Assembly (NCBI RefSeq): GCF_000974485.1
Contig: NZ_BBOM01000004.1
Coordinates: 434,001-498,000 of the forward strand
Source of the DNA: Streptomyces sp. NBRC 109706
GTDB taxonomy: Bacteria > Actinomycetota > Actinomycetes > Streptomycetales > Streptomycetaceae
Length of the DNA: 64,000 nt
Reading direction: 5' to 3'
A program made the position numbers and the translations under genes. Below, piece after piece: positions 45,144 to 54,502 of this stretch (the first letter of the stretch is position 1; every line of letters begins with the position of its first letter). Under the pieces are notes generated by a model, which was not told the origin of the DNA, ran no database searches, and saw only the letters and a program-made list of their open reading frames with translations.

Positions 45144-47708
45144 TCAGGCCGCCGCCGCGTCCGCCCGCTGGGCGCGCAGCGCCCGCTCGATGCCGGCCCT
45201 TGACTCCGTGACCAGCCGGCGCAGCGCCGCCGTCGGCTCCGTCGCCGCCAGCCAGGCGTCCGTCGCCTCCAGCGTCTCCGGCGACGTCTGGGTCGCCGGG
45301 TAGAGGCCGATCGCGATGGCCTGCGCGGACTCGTGGCTACGGGTCTTCCACACGTCCTCGATCACCTCGAAGAACGACTTCGCGTACGGCGCCAGCAGCT
45401 CCCGCTGGTCGGTCTGGGTGAAGCCGTTGATCGTCGCCTCCCTGATGGCGTTCGGCAGGCTCTCGTCGAACACCGCCGCCTGCCAGGCCGCCGCCTTGGC
45501 CTCGGCCGTGGGCCTCGCCGCCCTGGCCGCCGCCGCGTGCTCCTCACCGGCGGAGGTCGGGTCGCGCCGCAGCTCGGCGGCGATGGCCTCCTCGTCGGCG
45601 CGGCCCCTGGCCACCAGCCGCAGCAGCAGCGACCAGCGCAGATCGGTGTCCACCGCGAGGCCAGGCACCTCGGCGCTGCCGTCCAACAGCCCGGCGAGCA
45701 GGGCCAGTTCCTCGTCGGCGCGCGCGGTGGCCGCCAACGCCCTGGCCCAGGCGAGCTGGTGGTCGCTGCCGGGCTCGGCCGCGTGCAGCTGCTTCAGGGT
45801 CTCGGCCGACCAGACGGCCAGCCCCTCGGCCCGCCACTCGGGGTCGGCATAGAGGTCGAGCGCCAACTTGACCTGGCGGTGCAGCGACTGGACGACGCCG
45901 ATGTCCGTCTCCTTGCCGATGCCGGCCAGCACCACCGACAGATAGTCGCGCGTCGCCAGCTCGCCGTCCCTGGTCATGTCCCAGGTCGAGGCCCAGCACA
46001 GCGCCCTGGGCAGCGATTCGGTGAAGTCCCCGACGCGGCGGGCGACCTGGGCCGTCGACTCCGGGTCGAGCCGGACCTTGGCATACGACAGATCGTCGTC
46101 GTTGAGCAGCACCACGGCCGGCCGCGCCCTGCCGACCAGCGCCGGCACCTCCGTCTCGGCGCCCGTCACATCCAGCTCGATCCGGTCGGTGCGCACCAGC
46201 GCGCCGTCCACCGGGTCGTAGAGGCCGACCGCGATGCGGTGCGGGCGCAGCGTGGCCTCGCCCTTGGCGCCGGCCGGCAGCGGCGGCGCCTCCTGCTGGA
46301 CGACGAACCGGGTGATCACGCCGTCCGCGTCGGTCTCGACCAGCGGGCGCAGCACATTGATACCGGCCGTCTCCAGCCATGCCCTGGACCACGCCTTGAG
46401 ATCCCGGCCGCTGGTCTCCTCCAGCGCGGCCAGCAGATCCGTCAGCCGGGTGTTGCCCCAGGCGTGCCGCTTGAAGTACGTCCGCACGCCCTGGAAGAAC
46501 TCGTCCCGCCCGACATAGGCGACCAGCTGCTTGAGCACCGAGGCGCCCTTGGCGTAGGTGATGCCGTCGAAGTTGACCAGCACATCGTCCAGATCGGTGA
46601 TGTCAGCCATGATCGGGTGCGTGGACGGCAGTTGGTCCTGCCGGTACGCCCAGGTCTTCAGCTGGTTGGCGAACCCGGTCCAGGCGTGCGGCCACCGGCT
46701 GCCCGGCGCGTGGGCCAGGCAGGCGACGGAGGTGTAGGTGGCGAACGACTCGTTCAGCCACAGGTCGTTCCACCACTCCATGGTGACCAGATCGCCGAAC
46801 CACATGTGGGCCAGCTCGTGCAGGATGGTCTCGGCCCTGCTCTCGTACGCCGCGTCCGTCATCTTGGACCGGAACACGTACTGGTCCCTGATGGTGACGG
46901 CGCCCGCGTTCTCCATCGCGCCCGCGTTGAACTCGGGAACGAAGAGCTGGTCGTACTTGGCGAACGGGTACGGGTAGTCGAACTGTTCCTCGAACCAGTC
47001 GAAGCCCATCCGGGTGACGGAGAGGATCGCGTCGACGTCCAGGTGTTCGGCGAGCGACGGGCGGCAGTAGAGGCCCAGCGGCACCGAACGGCCGTTGCCC
47101 TCCCAGGTGCTGTGCACCGCGTGGTACGGGCCCGCGATCAGCGCGGTGATATAGGTGGAGACGCGCGGCGTCGGCTCGAACCGCCACACGTTGTCCGCCG
47201 GCTCCGGCGTCGGCGAGTTGGAGATCACCGTCCAGCCCTCGGGCGCGGTGACGGTGAACGCGAACGTGCCCTTGAGGTCCGGCTGCTCGAAGCAGGCGAA
47301 CACCCGGCGGGCGTCGGGCACCTCGAACTGGGTGTAGAGATAGGTCTGTTGGTCGACCGGGTCGACAAAGCGGTGCAGTCCCTCGCCGGTGTTGGTGTAG
47401 GCGCAGTCCGCGACCACCAGCAGCTCGTTGGCGCCCTCGGCGACCTCGGGGAGCGCGATCCTGGAGTCGGCGAAGACCTCCGCCGGGTCGAGCGCGGTCC
47501 CGTTGAGCATCACCTCGGCCACCCGGGGCGCGATCAGGTCGACAAAGGTGGACCCGGCCTGGCGCGCGGTGAAGCGGATGGTGGTGCGGGACGGGAAGGT
47601 GCCGCCCCGCGGTGCCTCGGACAGGTCGAGCGTGATCTCGTAACCGTCAACGCTGATCAGTTCGGCGCGCTCTTCGGCCTCTTGCCGGGTCAGGTTCGTA
47701 CCGGGCAC
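45144..47708 (-). CDS. pepN: Aminopeptidase N, M1 family
   Basis: An 854-residue zinc aminopeptidase from a GTG start (VPGTNLTRQEAEERA). The GAMEN exopeptidase motif is NAGAMENAGAVT near 240. The zinc site HELAHMWFGDLV plus the distal Glu in WLNESFATY follows near 295-320. The C-terminal half is the helical ERAP1-like domain. It releases N-terminal residues from peptides in the cytosol. A paralogue of the same length lies 2.3 kb away at 50013. Confidence 0.95.
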   Translation of the reverse strand: MPGTNLTRQEAEERAELISVDGYEITLDLSEAPRGGTFPSRTTIRFTARQAGSTFVDLIAPRVAEVMLNGTALDPAEVFADSRIALPEVAEGANELLVVADCAYTNTGEGLHRFVDPVDQQTYLYTQFEVPDARRVFACFEQPDLKGTFAFTVTAPEGWTVISNSPTPEPADNVWRFEPTPRVSTYITALIAGPYHAVHSTWEGNGRSVPLGLYCRPSLAEHLDVDAILSVTRMGFDWFEEQFDYPYPFAKYDQLFVPEFNAGAMENAGAVTIRDQYVFRSKMTDAAYESRAETILHELAHMWFGDLVTMEWWNDLWLNESFATYTSVACLAHAPGSRWPHAWTGFANQLKTWAYRQDQLPSTHPIMADITDLDDVLVNFDGITYAKGASVLKQLVAYVGRDEFFQGVRTYFKRHAWGNTRLTDLLAALEETSGRDLKAWSRAWLETAGINVLRPLVETDADGVITRFVVQQEAPPLPAGAKGEATLRPHRIAVGLYDPVDGALVRTDRIELDVTGAETEVPALVGRARPAVVLLNDDDLSYAKVRLDPESTAQVARRVGDFTESLPRALCWASTWDMTRDGELATRDYLSVVLAGIGKETDIGVVQSLHRQVKLALDLYADPEWRAEGLAVWSAETLKQLHAAEPGSDHQLAWARALAATARADEELALLAGLLDGSAEVPGLAVDTDLRWSLLLRLVARGRADEEAIAAELRRDPTSAGEEHAAAARAARPTAEAKAAAWQAAVFDESLPNAIREATINGFTQTDQRELLAPYAKSFFEVIEDVWKTRSHESAQAIAIGLYPATQTSPETLEATDAWLAATEPTAALRRLVTESRAGIERALRAQRADAAAA

Positions 47709-47950
47709 CTGGTTCTCCTTCTGTCTGCCTGTCTGCGGTGAATGCGGCGCGTTGGGGGAGGCCGTCGTCCGGCGTCATCCTCGCACGTTGCCGGAACCCG
47801 GCTGCCTTGAACGGCGAGCCCCCGGCCGGCCGGCGGCGTGGTCCGCGTTCGGCGCCTCGGGGCGCACCTCGGCTGGTGTGGCACCGGCCGCGACGTCGAC
47901 CCGGCCTCGGTCGGTGGGCCCGGGTGTTCTCCCCGCCGGAGGCGACCCGT

Positions 47951-48172
47951 TCAGGCGTGGGGGCCCGCGCCGTGCAGCAGGGTGTCGATGACCCGGGCGG
48001 CGAGCGTGTCCGGGTCGGAGCCTTCCGCGCCTTCGGCGCTGTCGCGCAGCGCCTCCCCGAGCAGCGCGTAGTAGACGCGGCGCGTCCAGTCGAGATCGGC
48101 CGTCTCGTCGATGAGCCCGTCGGCCCGGGCGCGCTCAAGCACGGTCAGGCAGCGGCGGTCGGCGTCCGGCGC
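47951..48172 (-). pseudogene. C-terminal remnant of a TetR-family regulator
   Basis: The last ~70 codons read as a TetR ligand-domain C-terminus: CLTVLERARADGLIDE, then LDWTRRVYYALLGEAL and TLAARVIDTLLHGAG. No TetR helix-turn-helix precedes it. Upstream the frame stays open but becomes low-complexity Gly/Arg/Pro sequence with palindromes, with no sensible start. It looks like a regulator that has lost its DNA-binding half. A short independent protein cannot be excluded. Confidence 0.5.
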
Positions 48173-48802
48173 CCGGCGCGGGCCCCCGCGCGGGCCGGAG
48201 CCCTGCCATGGCCCGGCCGGCGCACGGAACCTGGCGCCGGGCCACGGCCCGTCGGGTCGCCGCGCCGCCCGTAGCCCGGCTCCGCCCCACCCCGTCCCGC
48301 CTCTGCCTTGTCCAGACCCCGAAGACGTCGTGCCGCTGCACCGGCCCACACCCTGCCCCGGCTTTCCCATGTCCGGGCCCCGGAGCCGGGTCACCGCCCG
48401 TCGGGTCGCTTCCCGGCCCCGGCCCGACCCTTCCCCAGCCTGGTCCCGGCCAGGGCCGGGACCATGGGGGCGGCTCGGCGCCGGTGGTTGTGCCACGGTG
48501 GGCGGCTGCCAACTCGTCGGCCCTGCCTCGCGGGCATGCGGAAATCGGCGCACCCCATCCGGCGACAGCGGCCATCCCCGCCCCGGGCCCAGCGCCCTGG
48601 CTCCGGCGCCGAGCGCTTACGTCCCCATGCGGCTGAGGCCCAGCGCCCAGCGCCCCGCGCGCGCACGTCCTGTCCGTCCGTCCCGTGGCCGAGGCCGAGT
48701 GCCAACGTCCCAGCGCCGCCGCCGGCCCCGGCCGAGGCCGGGGCCGGCGGCGGGGCCGGTCCGTGGCTGAGGCCCAGTGGCAACGACCCAGTGCCCAACG
48801 TC
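48173..48802. repeat. Gene-poor segment with several perfect GC-rich palindromes
   Basis: No gene is evident over 630 bases. Two perfect palindromes stand out: 48441-48464 (TGGTCCCGGCC, AG, then its complement) and 48716-48753 (18-bp arms, GA at the centre), plus a shorter one near 48175-48190. The second lies 50 bases past the stop of the leftward gene at 48803 and probably terminates it. Short degenerate repeats of the type GAGGCCCAGTGGCAACG also occur between 48630 and 48800. Confidence 0.7.
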
Positions 48803-49798
48803 TCAGTGGGGGAGGACGACCACCCAGTCGGTGGTGGGGCGGGTGGCTGCCGCCTGGAGGGCGGCGCGGACGGCGGTGGCCTGGCGGCGCCAGGACGCCT
48901 GGAGGGCGCGGGGCGGGATCCGTACCAGCGTGACGCCGAGTCCCTTCAACGTCTGTTCGCGGCGGTGGCGTTCGGTCTCGCGTGGTGTGGGGTGGTGGCC
49001 ACGCTGGCGGGGAACGCGGGTGTCGAGGTGGATCGCGACGGACGCCTCGGGCCAGTAGGCGTCGACCCGGCCGAGGAATGGGCCGTCCGGCAGCCAGAGG
49101 GAGACGTTCCAGCAGGGGTCGGGGAGTCCGCCCTGGCGGACCATGTGGAAGAGCAGGTCCTCGGCGGCCGGTCGGCCGGCGGCCAGGAGATCGTCCACGG
49201 CCACCGCGACCCGGGGGTCGTCCAGCCAGCCGGCGTGTTCCAACTCGGCGATCAGGGACCGTGGTTCGCAGTGGCCCCGGCGCACCGCCTCGTGCAGCGG
49301 GAGGTGGTTTCTGGCGTCCTCCGGCAGATGGGGCAGGGCGTCGGCCAGTGCGCGGGGGACGCGGGCGACGGGGAGGCCGGCGAGCCGTACCGGTCGGGGC
49401 AGCCGCGCGGTGCGGGTGATGCGGGCGGGGCCGACGGAGCGCAGCCGTCTGGTGTGCGGGACCAGTACGTCCACCCGGTCGTCCAGGGCGCCGAGTTGGG
49501 GCAGTTCGGCCAGTCCGTGCAGGGCCAGCGCGGCGCGGCCGGTGAGGACGGCCTCGCCCGAGCGGCCGGCGGTGTAGCGGAGCACGGCGTGCAGCAGTTC
49601 GTGTTCGCCCGGCGGGTCGGCGTGCAGCAGTACCACGCCGGGCAGCGGCATCTGCCAGGGCCCGCCGGGGCGGCAGCGGCGCCGGGCGGTCGCGGGGGAG
49701 ACTCCCTGGGCGCGCAGCGCCTCGATGGTGGTCACCCGCCGTGCTGCGTCGGCGAGTTCGGGCCGTTGTCCAGGCGTGAGCGGCACGTCGTGGTTCAT
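48803..49798 (-). CDS. AbiEi-like / DUF559-like protein
   Basis: A 331-residue protein; the ATG at 49798 gives MNHDVPLTPGQRPEL. The N-terminal 100 residues resemble AbiEi-type antitoxins (helix-turn-helix with TTIEALRAQGVSPATARRRC, then PLPGVVLLH and GEAVLTGRAALALHGL). The C-terminal ~100 residues resemble the Vsr/DUF559 nuclease fold (LGRVDAYWPEASVAIHLDTR, then RREQTLKGLGVTLVRIPP). The usual Glu in the VAxExD strand is His here, so nuclease activity may be lost. No partner AbiEii toxin is adjacent. Such solitary fusions are common in Streptomyces; function unknown. Confidence 0.65.
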   Translation of the reverse strand: MNHDVPLTPGQRPELADAARRVTTIEALRAQGVSPATARRRCRPGGPWQMPLPGVVLLHADPPGEHELLHAVLRYTAGRSGEAVLTGRAALALHGLAELPQLGALDDRVDVLVPHTRRLRSVGPARITRTARLPRPVRLAGLPVARVPRALADALPHLPEDARNHLPLHEAVRRGHCEPRSLIAELEHAGWLDDPRVAVAVDDLLAAGRPAAEDLLFHMVRQGGLPDPCWNVSLWLPDGPFLGRVDAYWPEASVAIHLDTRVPRQRGHHPTPRETERHRREQTLKGLGVTLVRIPPRALQASWRRQATAVRAALQAAATRPTTDWVVVLPH

Positions 49799-50012
49799 GC
49801 AGCGGCGATTCCCGCTGGGCACCCGTTCGGCTACCTCTGTTACACAGCCGTGGAGAAACAGCGACATCCCGCCGCGCTTCGGGCAAATGTTCTGCCGCGT
49901 CGCGCCCTTGTGGCCGACGCGAGGGCGGGGTATGGACCGGCGTTCCGGCAGCAGTGGGTCGAGCGGCCGGCGCGGATGCGCGCCGGCCGCTCGGGGGGTG
50001 TCGCGGTGGATG

Positions 50013-52604
50013 TCAGACGTCGGCGGCCTGGGCGGTGAGGGCCCGGGACAGGTTGGCGCGCGCCTCGATCACCAGCCGCCGCAGGGCCGGCGGCGCCGAC
50101 TCGTGGGCCGTCAGCCAGTCGTCCGTCGCGGCCAGGGTCTCCGGGGAGTCCTGGAACGCGGGGAAGAGGCCGCGCACGATGTCCATGGCGATCTCGATGG
50201 TCCGCTCCCGCCAGATGTCCTCGATGACGTCGAAGTACCGTTTGGTGTAGGGCTCCAGCAGCTCCCGCTGGTCGGGCTGGGCGAAGCCGTCGATGCTCGC
50301 CTCGACCAGCGCGTTGGAGAGCCGGTCGCTGTCCACCACCGAGGCCCAGACCTCCGCCTTGACGGCGGCGTCGGGCCGCGCGGCCAGCGCGCGTACCTGG
50401 TGCCGGATGCCGGAGGCGGTGTCGTCCCTGGCGCGTTCGGCCGCGATCTCGTCCGCGCCGACGCGGCCGTCGGCGGCCAGCGCCTTGAGCAGCAGCCAGC
50501 GCAGCTCCTGGTCGACGTCGAGCCCGTCGATCCTGGCGTTCCCCGCGAGCAGCCCGGACAGCAGTTGGAAGTCGCTGTCGGATGCGGCGCGGCCGGCGAA
50601 GAAGCGGGCCCAGGCCAGCTGGTGGTCGCCGGCCGGCTCGGCGCGCCGCAGCTCGCCGAGCGCCGCCCCGGCCAGCTCCGCGCCGGCCTCCGCGCGGCGC
50701 GGCGCGGGAGTGTAGGAGTGCAGCGCGGTGCCCGCCCAGTCGTGCACCATCTGGAGCACGCCGATCTCGGACTCGGCGCCGGCGAAGTCCCTTACCAGCG
50801 CGAGGAAGTCACGCGCGGGCAGCAGGGCGTCCCTGGTGAGGTTCCACAGCGCCGACCAGCACAGGGCGCGGGCCAGCGGGTCCTCGATATCGCCCAGATG
50901 GGAGCGCAGGGTGTGCAACGAGTCCTCGTCGAACCTGGTCTTGCAGTAGCTCAGGTCGTCGTCGTTGACCAGGATCAGCTCGGGCCGTTCGGCGCCGGTG
51001 AGGGCCGGCACTGCGGTGAGCCGGCCGGCCACGTCGACCTCGGCCTGCGCGTAGCGGGTCAGCGGGCCGATGCCGCCCTCGCGCCGGTAGAGGCCGACGG
51101 CGACCCGGTGCGGGCGCAGCGTCGGATGCGCCGGATCGGCCTCCTGCCGCACGGACAGCTCGGTGATCCGGCCGTCGGCGGCGTAAGTGACCTGCGGGGT
51201 GAGGGAGTTGACGCCGGTGGTGCCGAGCCAGGCGGCGGCCCACCCGGCCATGTCCCGGCCCGAGGTCTCGCCCAGCACGGCCAGCAGGTCCTTCAGCGTG
51301 GTGTTGCCGTAGGCGTGGCGCTGGAAGTAGCGGCGGGCGCCCTCGAAGAACGCGTCCTTCCCGACATAGGCGACCAGCTGCTTGAGCACCGAGGCGCCCT
51401 TGGCGTAGGTGATCCCGTCGAAGTTGAGCTTGGCGTCCTGCAGATCGCGGATGTCGGCGGTGATCGGATGGGTGCTGGGCTGCTGGTCGGCCTGGTAGGC
51501 CCACGCCTTGCGGCGGTTGGCGAAGCTGATCCAGCCCTCGGTGAACTCGGTCGCCTCGACCAGCGCGTAGGCGCCCATGTAGTCGGCGAAGGACTCCTTG
51601 AGCCAGAGGTCGTCCCACCACTCCATGGTCACCAGATCGCCGAACCACATGTGCGCCATCTCGTGCAGCAGCGTGTTGGCCCGGCCCTGGTAGGCGGTCC
51701 TGGTGGTGCGGCCCCGGAAGACGTACTCCTCGCGGAACGTGACGCAGCCCGGGTTCTCCATCGCGCCGATGTTGTACTCGGGGACGAACGCTTGGTCGTA
51801 CTTGCCGAACGGGTACGGGTAGCCGAAGTGGTCGTGGAAGAAGTCGAGGCCGCGGCGGGTGGTGTCGAGCAGCGTCTCGGCGTCGAAGTGCGGGGCCAGC
51901 GCCTTGCGGCAGAGCACGCCCAGCGGGATGTCCAGCGTCTCGCCGTCGTCGAGGCGGCGCCGGTAGGAGCCGGCGACATAGTGGTAGGGGCCGGCGACGA
52001 CGGCGGTGATATAGGTGGAGATCGGCTTGGTGGTGGCGAACGTCCAGGTCGCGGCGGTGCCGCCGGTCAGCTGCTCGCGCCGCTCCTCGGCCCCGTTGCT
52101 GAGCACCACCCAGTGCGCCGGCGCGGTGATCCGGAAGGCGAACGGGGCCTTGAGGTCCGGCTGTTCGAAGTTGGCGAACACCCGGCGGGCGTCGGCCGGC
52201 TCGTACTGCGTGTAGAGGTAGGTCTCGCCGTCCTCGGGGTCGAGGAAGTGGTGCAGCCCCTCGCCGGTGTGGCTGTAGGCGCAACTGGCGTCCACCACAA
52301 GCTCGTTCTCCGCGCGTAGCGCGGGCAGCGCGATCCGGGTGCCGTCGAAGACCCGGTCGGTCGGCAGCGAGGCCCCGTTGAGGGTCACCGAGTGCACATG
52401 GGGCGCGAGCAGGTCGGCGAAGCTGTCGGCGCCCTCCTCCGCGCAGGCGAACCTGATGGTGGTGGTGGAGCGGAAGGTGCGCGGCCCTTCGGCCGGCGCC
52501 GGATCGGTGGCGGCGCGCAGATCGAGTGCGACGTCGTAGCCGTGCACCGTCAGCAGCCGGGCCCGCTCGCGGGCTTCGTCGCGGGTGAGGTTCTCTCCGG
52601 GCAC
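50013..52604 (-). CDS. pepN: Aminopeptidase N paralogue, M1 family
   Basis: An 863-residue protein from a GTG start (VPGENLTRDEARERA) with GGGAG upstream. GAMEN is NIGAMENPGCVTF near 275. The zinc site is HEMAHMWFGDLV with the distal Glu in WLKESFADY. The two M1 proteins align along their whole length (for example both have SSTHPI-like, FDGITYAKGASVLKQL and AYVG segments), so this is an old duplication rather than a recent one. Both sets of catalytic residues are intact. Confidence 0.95.
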   Translation of the reverse strand: MPGENLTRDEARERARLLTVHGYDVALDLRAATDPAPAEGPRTFRSTTTIRFACAEEGADSFADLLAPHVHSVTLNGASLPTDRVFDGTRIALPALRAENELVVDASCAYSHTGEGLHHFLDPEDGETYLYTQYEPADARRVFANFEQPDLKAPFAFRITAPAHWVVLSNGAEERREQLTGGTAATWTFATTKPISTYITAVVAGPYHYVAGSYRRRLDDGETLDIPLGVLCRKALAPHFDAETLLDTTRRGLDFFHDHFGYPYPFGKYDQAFVPEYNIGAMENPGCVTFREEYVFRGRTTRTAYQGRANTLLHEMAHMWFGDLVTMEWWDDLWLKESFADYMGAYALVEATEFTEGWISFANRRKAWAYQADQQPSTHPITADIRDLQDAKLNFDGITYAKGASVLKQLVAYVGKDAFFEGARRYFQRHAYGNTTLKDLLAVLGETSGRDMAGWAAAWLGTTGVNSLTPQVTYAADGRITELSVRQEADPAHPTLRPHRVAVGLYRREGGIGPLTRYAQAEVDVAGRLTAVPALTGAERPELILVNDDDLSYCKTRFDEDSLHTLRSHLGDIEDPLARALCWSALWNLTRDALLPARDFLALVRDFAGAESEIGVLQMVHDWAGTALHSYTPAPRRAEAGAELAGAALGELRRAEPAGDHQLAWARFFAGRAASDSDFQLLSGLLAGNARIDGLDVDQELRWLLLKALAADGRVGADEIAAERARDDTASGIRHQVRALAARPDAAVKAEVWASVVDSDRLSNALVEASIDGFAQPDQRELLEPYTKRYFDVIEDIWRERTIEIAMDIVRGLFPAFQDSPETLAATDDWLTAHESAPPALRRLVIEARANLSRALTAQAADV

Positions 52605-52827
52605 GCGTATGACTCCCTGTTGTGACGTGCATCTTTCCGCCTCGCGGAGGGTCGGCGTGAAACGCTTCGGCCTGGCACTCCCCGCGCGGGCGCGTGTCAG
52701 CATGTCACGGCGGGCTGGGCGCCGCACGGTGGAATGCGATCGGCGCACCTCGTGTTGGTCACGACGACCGGGGCGTGGTCGGCGCCCCGGCGCGGCCCTT
52801 GCCCAACCCTGTGAAGAGGAGAAACAG

Positions 52828-53475
52828 ATGGCGGAGAACGCGACCGGGGACGCGGTGCGGGCGGACTTCTGGTTCGATCCGCTCTGCCCCTGGGCCTGGA
52901 TGACCTCCCGCTGGATGCTGGAGGTCGAGAAGGTGCGCCCGGTGCGGGTGAGCTGGCATGTGATGAGCCTGGCCGTGCTCAACGAGCCCAAGCTGGACGA
53001 GCTGCCGCCCGAGTACGCCGAGGTGCTGCGCGATGCCTGGGGCCCGGTCCGGGTCTGCATCGCGGCGGAGCAGGCGCACGGCAACGAGGTGCTCGGCCCG
53101 CTCTACACGGCGCTGGGCGAACGCTTCCACCACCGGCAGCAGGAGAAGAACCGCGCCACCCTGGTCGAGGCCCTGGAGGAGGTCGGGCTGCCGGCCGAGC
53201 TGGCGGACGCGGCCGAGACCGACGCCTATGACACCGAGCTGCGGGCCTCGCACAAGGTGGGCATCGACCTGGTCGGCCAGGATGTCGGCACCCCGGTCAT
53301 CTCGGTGCCGGGCGCCGACGGCGAGCCGGTCGCCTTCTTCGGCCCGGTGGTGACCCCGGCGCCCAAGGGCGAGGCGGCGGCGCGGCTCTGGGACGGGACG
53401 CTGCTGGTGGCGAGCACCCCCGGCTTCTACGAGATCAAGCGGACCAGGGACGTGGGCCCGCAGTTCGACGTCTGA
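52828..53475 (+). CDS. DsbA-family oxidoreductase, Rv2466c-like, with a one-Cys active site
   Basis: A 215-residue protein; ATG at 52828 with GAGGAG upstream. It matches the mycothiol-dependent Rv2466c type by pattern: ADFWFDPLCPWAWMTSRW at the N-terminus, VSWHVMSLAVLNE, VRVCIAAEQAHG, VGQDVGTPVISV and FFGPVV. The active site is Cys20-Pro-Trp-Ala23, whereas Rv2466c has CPWC. Loss of the second cysteine means it cannot form the intramolecular disulfide and probably works through a mixed disulfide with mycothiol. It has no signal peptide. Confidence 0.88.
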   Translation: MAENATGDAVRADFWFDPLCPWAWMTSRWMLEVEKVRPVRVSWHVMSLAVLNEPKLDELPPEYAEVLRDAWGPVRVCIAAEQAHGNEVLGPLYTALGERFHHRQQEKNRATLVEALEEVGLPAELADAAETDAYDTELRASHKVGIDLVGQDVGTPVISVPGADGEPVAFFGPVVTPAPKGEAAARLWDGTLLVASTPGFYEIKRTRDVGPQFDV

Positions 53476-53524
53476 ACCGTTCGACGGCTGCCCAGGAAGA
53501 CCGCCCGGACCACGGGCACGGAGA

Positions 53525-53557
53525 CGGCCCCCGCGCGATGCCTCCGCGCGGGGGCCG
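53525..53557. terminator. Bidirectional terminator between convergent genes
   Basis: CGGCCCCCGCGCG at 53525-53537 pairs perfectly with CGCGCGGGGGCCG at 53545-53557 (13-bp stem, 7-base loop). It lies between the DsbA-family gene and sodF, which converge here. Confidence 0.85.
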
Positions 53558-53644
53558 CTCCCTTCACCGGCCCGCCCCACCCCGACGGGGCGTGAGAAGA
53601 CGATCGGGCGAACCGGGGCCTCGGTACGACGCGGCGCCGCGCCG

Positions 53645-54286
53645 TCAGGGCGCCAGCGTCAGCGCGGCGGCGTTGTTCCTGGCCGAGGTGTAACGGGCCG
53701 CGACGTCCTGCCAGTTGACCACACGCCACATCGCCTCGACGAAGTCCACCTTCTGGTTGCGGTACTGCAGATAGAAGGCGTGCTCCCAGGCGTCGAAGAC
53801 CAGCAGCGGAACGGAGCCCTGGCCGACGTTCCCCTGGTGGTCGTAGACCTGCTCCACCACCAGACGCCCGCTGACCGGCTCGAACGCCAGCACGCCCCAG
53901 CCGGAGCCCTGGGTGGTCGCGGACGCCTTGGAGAGCTGGGCCTTGAACTTCGCGAAGGAGCCGAAGGACTCGGCGATGGCGTCGGCCAGCTCCCCGGTGC
54001 CGTCCTTCTCCAGCGGCTCGCCCCCGCCGTCACCGGTCATGTTGCGCCAGTAGATGGAGTGCAGGATATGGCCGGAGAGGTGGAAGGCGAGGTTCTTCTC
54101 CAGCCCGTTGATCGAGTCCCAGGCGTCCTTGTCCCGCGCCTCGGCGAGCCGGTCCAGGGTGTCGTTGGCCCCTTTGACATAGGCCGCGTGGTGCTTGTCG
54201 TGGTGCAGTTCGATGATCTCCCCGCTGATGACCGGCTCCAGGGAGGCGTAGTCGTAGGGGAGGTCGGGGAGCGTGTAGGTGGCCAT
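53645..54286 (-). CDS. sodF: Iron superoxide dismutase
   Basis: A 213-residue cytosolic enzyme converting superoxide to peroxide and oxygen. Metal ligands lie in [24 protein letters not shown] and the [11 protein letters not shown] motif. Length and motifs fit Fe/Mn SODs. In Streptomyces coelicolor the iron enzyme is repressed by nickel through the Fur-family regulator Nur, and a Nur-box-like sequence lies 22-38 bases upstream of this start (54308-54324). No nickel SOD is in the window. Confidence 0.95.
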   Translation of the reverse strand: MATYTLPDLPYDYASLEPVISGEIIELHHDKHHAAYVKGANDTLDRLAEARDKDAWDSINGLEKNLAFHLSGHILHSIYWRNMTGDGGGEPLEKDGTGELADAIAESFGSFAKFKAQLSKASATTQGSGWGVLAFEPVSGRLVVEQVYDHQGNVGQGSVPLLVFDAWEHAFYLQYRNQKVDFVEAMWRVVNWQDVAARYTSARNNAAALTLAP

Positions 54287-54307
54287 ACCGTTGCCTGTCT
54301 CCACTAA

Positions 54308-54324
54308 TTGCGAGTGATGTGCAA
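54308..54324 (-). promoter_or_regulatory. Nur-box-like operator upstream of sodF
   Basis: On the minus strand the sequence is TTGCAC, ATCAC, TCGCAA, which fits the published Nur consensus tTGCaa-N5-ttGCAA with exact 6-5-6 spacing and conserved TGC/GCA cores. It lies just upstream of sodF, where Nur-nickel binding would block transcription. Confidence 0.75.
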
Positions 54325-54337
54325 TAGCGGCACGCTA

Positions 54338-54502
54338 TCAGTAGTGCCCGCTCAGCGCCTTGCGAAGCACCGTCCCGGCGTCCCGCGCCACCCAGGTCAC
54401 CACCAGCCGCTCCCGGTCCGGCTCCCCGCCCCACTGCGCGTACCGGATCCCGGCGAGGGGAACGGTCAACTCCGGTCGGTCGGCGAGCAGTTCGATCGTC
54501 AT
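54338..54502 (-). pseudogene. Possible truncated acetyltransferase N-terminus
   Basis: A 54-residue frame begins MTIELLADRPELTVPLAGIRY, resembling the first strand and helix of GNAT acetyltransferases, and stops after about 54 residues with none of the acetyl-CoA loop. In-frame ATGs recur upstream (54514, 54520, 54526) in an ATGACG-type repeat. It may be a remnant or a small protein of unknown role. Confidence 0.4.

Noticed and set aside
48135..49886. A 583-codon minus-strand frame across the palindrome region
   Set aside because: It overlaps the AbiEi-like gene in another frame and reads as Arg/Pro-rich filler.
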